A DNA stretch of 5,758 bases from Oscillospiraceae bacterium (lineage in GTDB: Bacteria; Bacillota; Clostridia; Oscillospirales; Ruminococcaceae), in assembly GCA_029062865.1 (NCBI GenBank), contig JAIDPG010000246.1, forward strand, positions 1 to 5,758, given 5' to 3'. Position numbers and translations under genes: made by a program. This document shows, piece after piece, positions 5,392 through 5,758 of the stretch (positions within the stretch are counted from its first letter, which is position 1; every line of letters starts with the position of its first letter). The notes below the pieces were generated by a model. That model saw only the letters and a list, made by a program, of their open reading frames with translations, did not search any database and was not told the origin of the DNA.

Positions 5392-5418
5392 TGCAAAAGG
5401 ACACAATTCCCCCTTGCA
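5392..5418 (-). promoter_or_regulatory. stem-loop in the rpmH leader RNA
   Basis: In the minus-strand transcript TGCAAGGGG (5418-5410) can pair with CCTTTTGCA (5400-5392): 9 pairs, including two G-U, around a 9-base loop. The 3' arm is also half of the self-complementary CTTTTGCAAAAG (5399-5388), so an alternative fold exists. It lies in the leader upstream of the AGGAGG. Pairing is read from sequence; any regulatory role is inferred. Confidence 0.5.
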
Positions 5419-5435
5419 GATACTCATACTATAAT

Positions 5436-5464
5436 ATTATACTACATTGATGTGTGCTTGTCAA
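5436..5464 (-). promoter_or_regulatory. sigma-A promoter of the rpmH operon
   Basis: On the minus strand, a perfect TTGACA (5464-5459) and a perfect TATAAT (5441-5436) are separated by 17 bases. Transcription should start near 5429, giving a leader of about 75 bases. A promoter at full consensus suits a highly expressed ribosomal protein gene. Confidence 0.92.
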
Positions 5465-5480
5465 GGGGTTTTTGCAAAAA

Positions 5481-5758
5481 AATCTTTATTTTAAAAATTT
5501 CACGAATCGTGCAGTCCGCGCGAAGCGCGGTTTTGTGATGTTGCAGCAAACGATCGCGATGACCGCGCCACCAACAGTGAACGCTGCGAAAACATACCTT
5601 TGACAAAACTGCGCACGAACGTGAGCGCGTTGCCGTTGGAACAGCCCCTAAAAATCGCAAAACCCTCAAAAGACGAAATTTCACCACCACTAACCGAGCC
5701 CAACAACGTTGATAATTTAATCAACGAGAAAAAGCGGGCAAAGGGGGAAAGTAGGGAG
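5481..5758. other. non-coding region upstream of rpmH, hairpin-rich, no gene seen
   Basis: No credible coding region was found. Two overlapping minus-strand frames (5442-5690, 5500-5724) have no family resemblance, no ribosome binding site and Ser/Arg-rich shadow-like composition. Short dyads are dense: CACGA-A-TCGTG (5501-5511), CCGCGC-GAA-GCGCGG (5516-5530, then TTTT), and a bulged GCGC/GCGC hairpin (5611-5628). In many Firmicutes dnaA lies divergently beyond rpmH with DnaA boxes between, but I see no TTATCCACA-type box here, and no start of dnaA before the window ends. Confidence 0.6.
5707..5726. repeat. 7-bp inverted repeat near right edge
   Basis: CGTTGAT (5707-5713) and ATCAACG (5720-5726) form a perfect 7-6-7 dyad with an AT-only spacer. 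It may be an operator for a gene lying beyond the right edge, or a small hairpin. No assignable promoter was found around it. Confidence 0.4.

Larger units (their letters stand above)
5388..5480. repeat. pair of TTTTGCAAAA palindromes flanking the rpmH promoter
   Basis: CTTTTGCAAAAG (5388-5399) and TTTTTGCAAAAA (5469-5480) share the 10-bp palindrome TTTTGCAAAA, with centres 81 bp apart. One is in the leader and the other just upstream of the -35 box. The arrangement could serve a DNA-binding protein that loops or brackets the promoter, but the sequences are AT-rich and chance is not excluded. Confidence 0.4.

Noticed and set aside
5516..5534. GC hairpin followed by TTTT, like a plus-strand terminator
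   Set aside because: No plus-strand gene precedes it, the T-run is short and the loop is only 3 bases; more likely part of the hairpin-rich segment.
5442..5724. Two minus-strand frames upstream of rpmH
   Set aside because: They overlap each other in different frames, have no Shine-Dalgarno, and one covers the rpmH promoter. No family resemblance was found.
1..5758. CRISPR array, tRNA, insertion sequence or attachment site
   Set aside because: No regularly spaced repeats, no transposase or integrase frames and no tRNA-like sequence were seen.

Overview
The window looks like chromosomal DNA from a low-to-mid GC Gram-positive anaerobe of the class Clostridia, probably an Oscillospiraceae/Ruminococcaceae-type lineage. 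The reasons are the conserved block rpmH-rnpA-yidD-yidC-jag, a Gram-positive-type YidC followed directly by a Jag/KhpB protein, strong AGGAGG-type ribosome binding sites, near-perfect sigma-A promoters and an RNase P RNA 5' end of the ancestral (type A) kind. Family placement is inference; no 16S or other marker is present.

Layout, right to left, since almost everything is on the minus strand. About 400 bases at the right end (5355-5758) hold no convincing gene. They contain a consensus promoter for rpmH (5436-5464), a structured 75-nt rpmH leader, two copies of a TTTTGCAAAA palindrome and a GC-hairpin-rich stretch. Then come rpmH (ribosomal protein L34, 5220-5354), rnpA (RNase P protein, 4841-5215), yidD (4515-4829), yidC (2934-4490) and jag/khpB (1828-2814). 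These are tightly spaced and look like one operon making parts of translation, tRNA maturation and membrane-protein insertion. The operon ends at a strong terminator (1787-1816), where many relatives would continue into mnmE and mnmG.

Left of that terminator is an accessory-looking segment. A short XRE-type regulator (1464-1787, plus strand) is transcribed away from an unrecognised lipoprotein gene (414-1313, minus) and a 55-residue small protein gene (214-381, minus). The 150-bp divergent intergenic region carries a consensus promoter for the lipoprotein gene, a 6-2-6 dyad lying across its -35 box and next to the putative regulator promoter, and a hairpin at the start of the lipoprotein transcript. 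This suggests a self-contained regulated module, by inference. A hairpin terminator (115-145) closes it.

At the extreme left is the 5' end of an RNase P RNA gene (rnpB, minus strand, cut by the window edge) with its own promoter. The RNA and protein subunits of RNase P are therefore encoded less than 5 kb apart on the same strand.

The most notable points are the rnpA/rnpB linkage, a roughly 220-residue extracytoplasmic insertion in YidC together with Lys in place of its usual groove Arg, the dyad-controlled regulator/lipoprotein/small-protein cassette, and structured untranslated regions in the rpmH operon.
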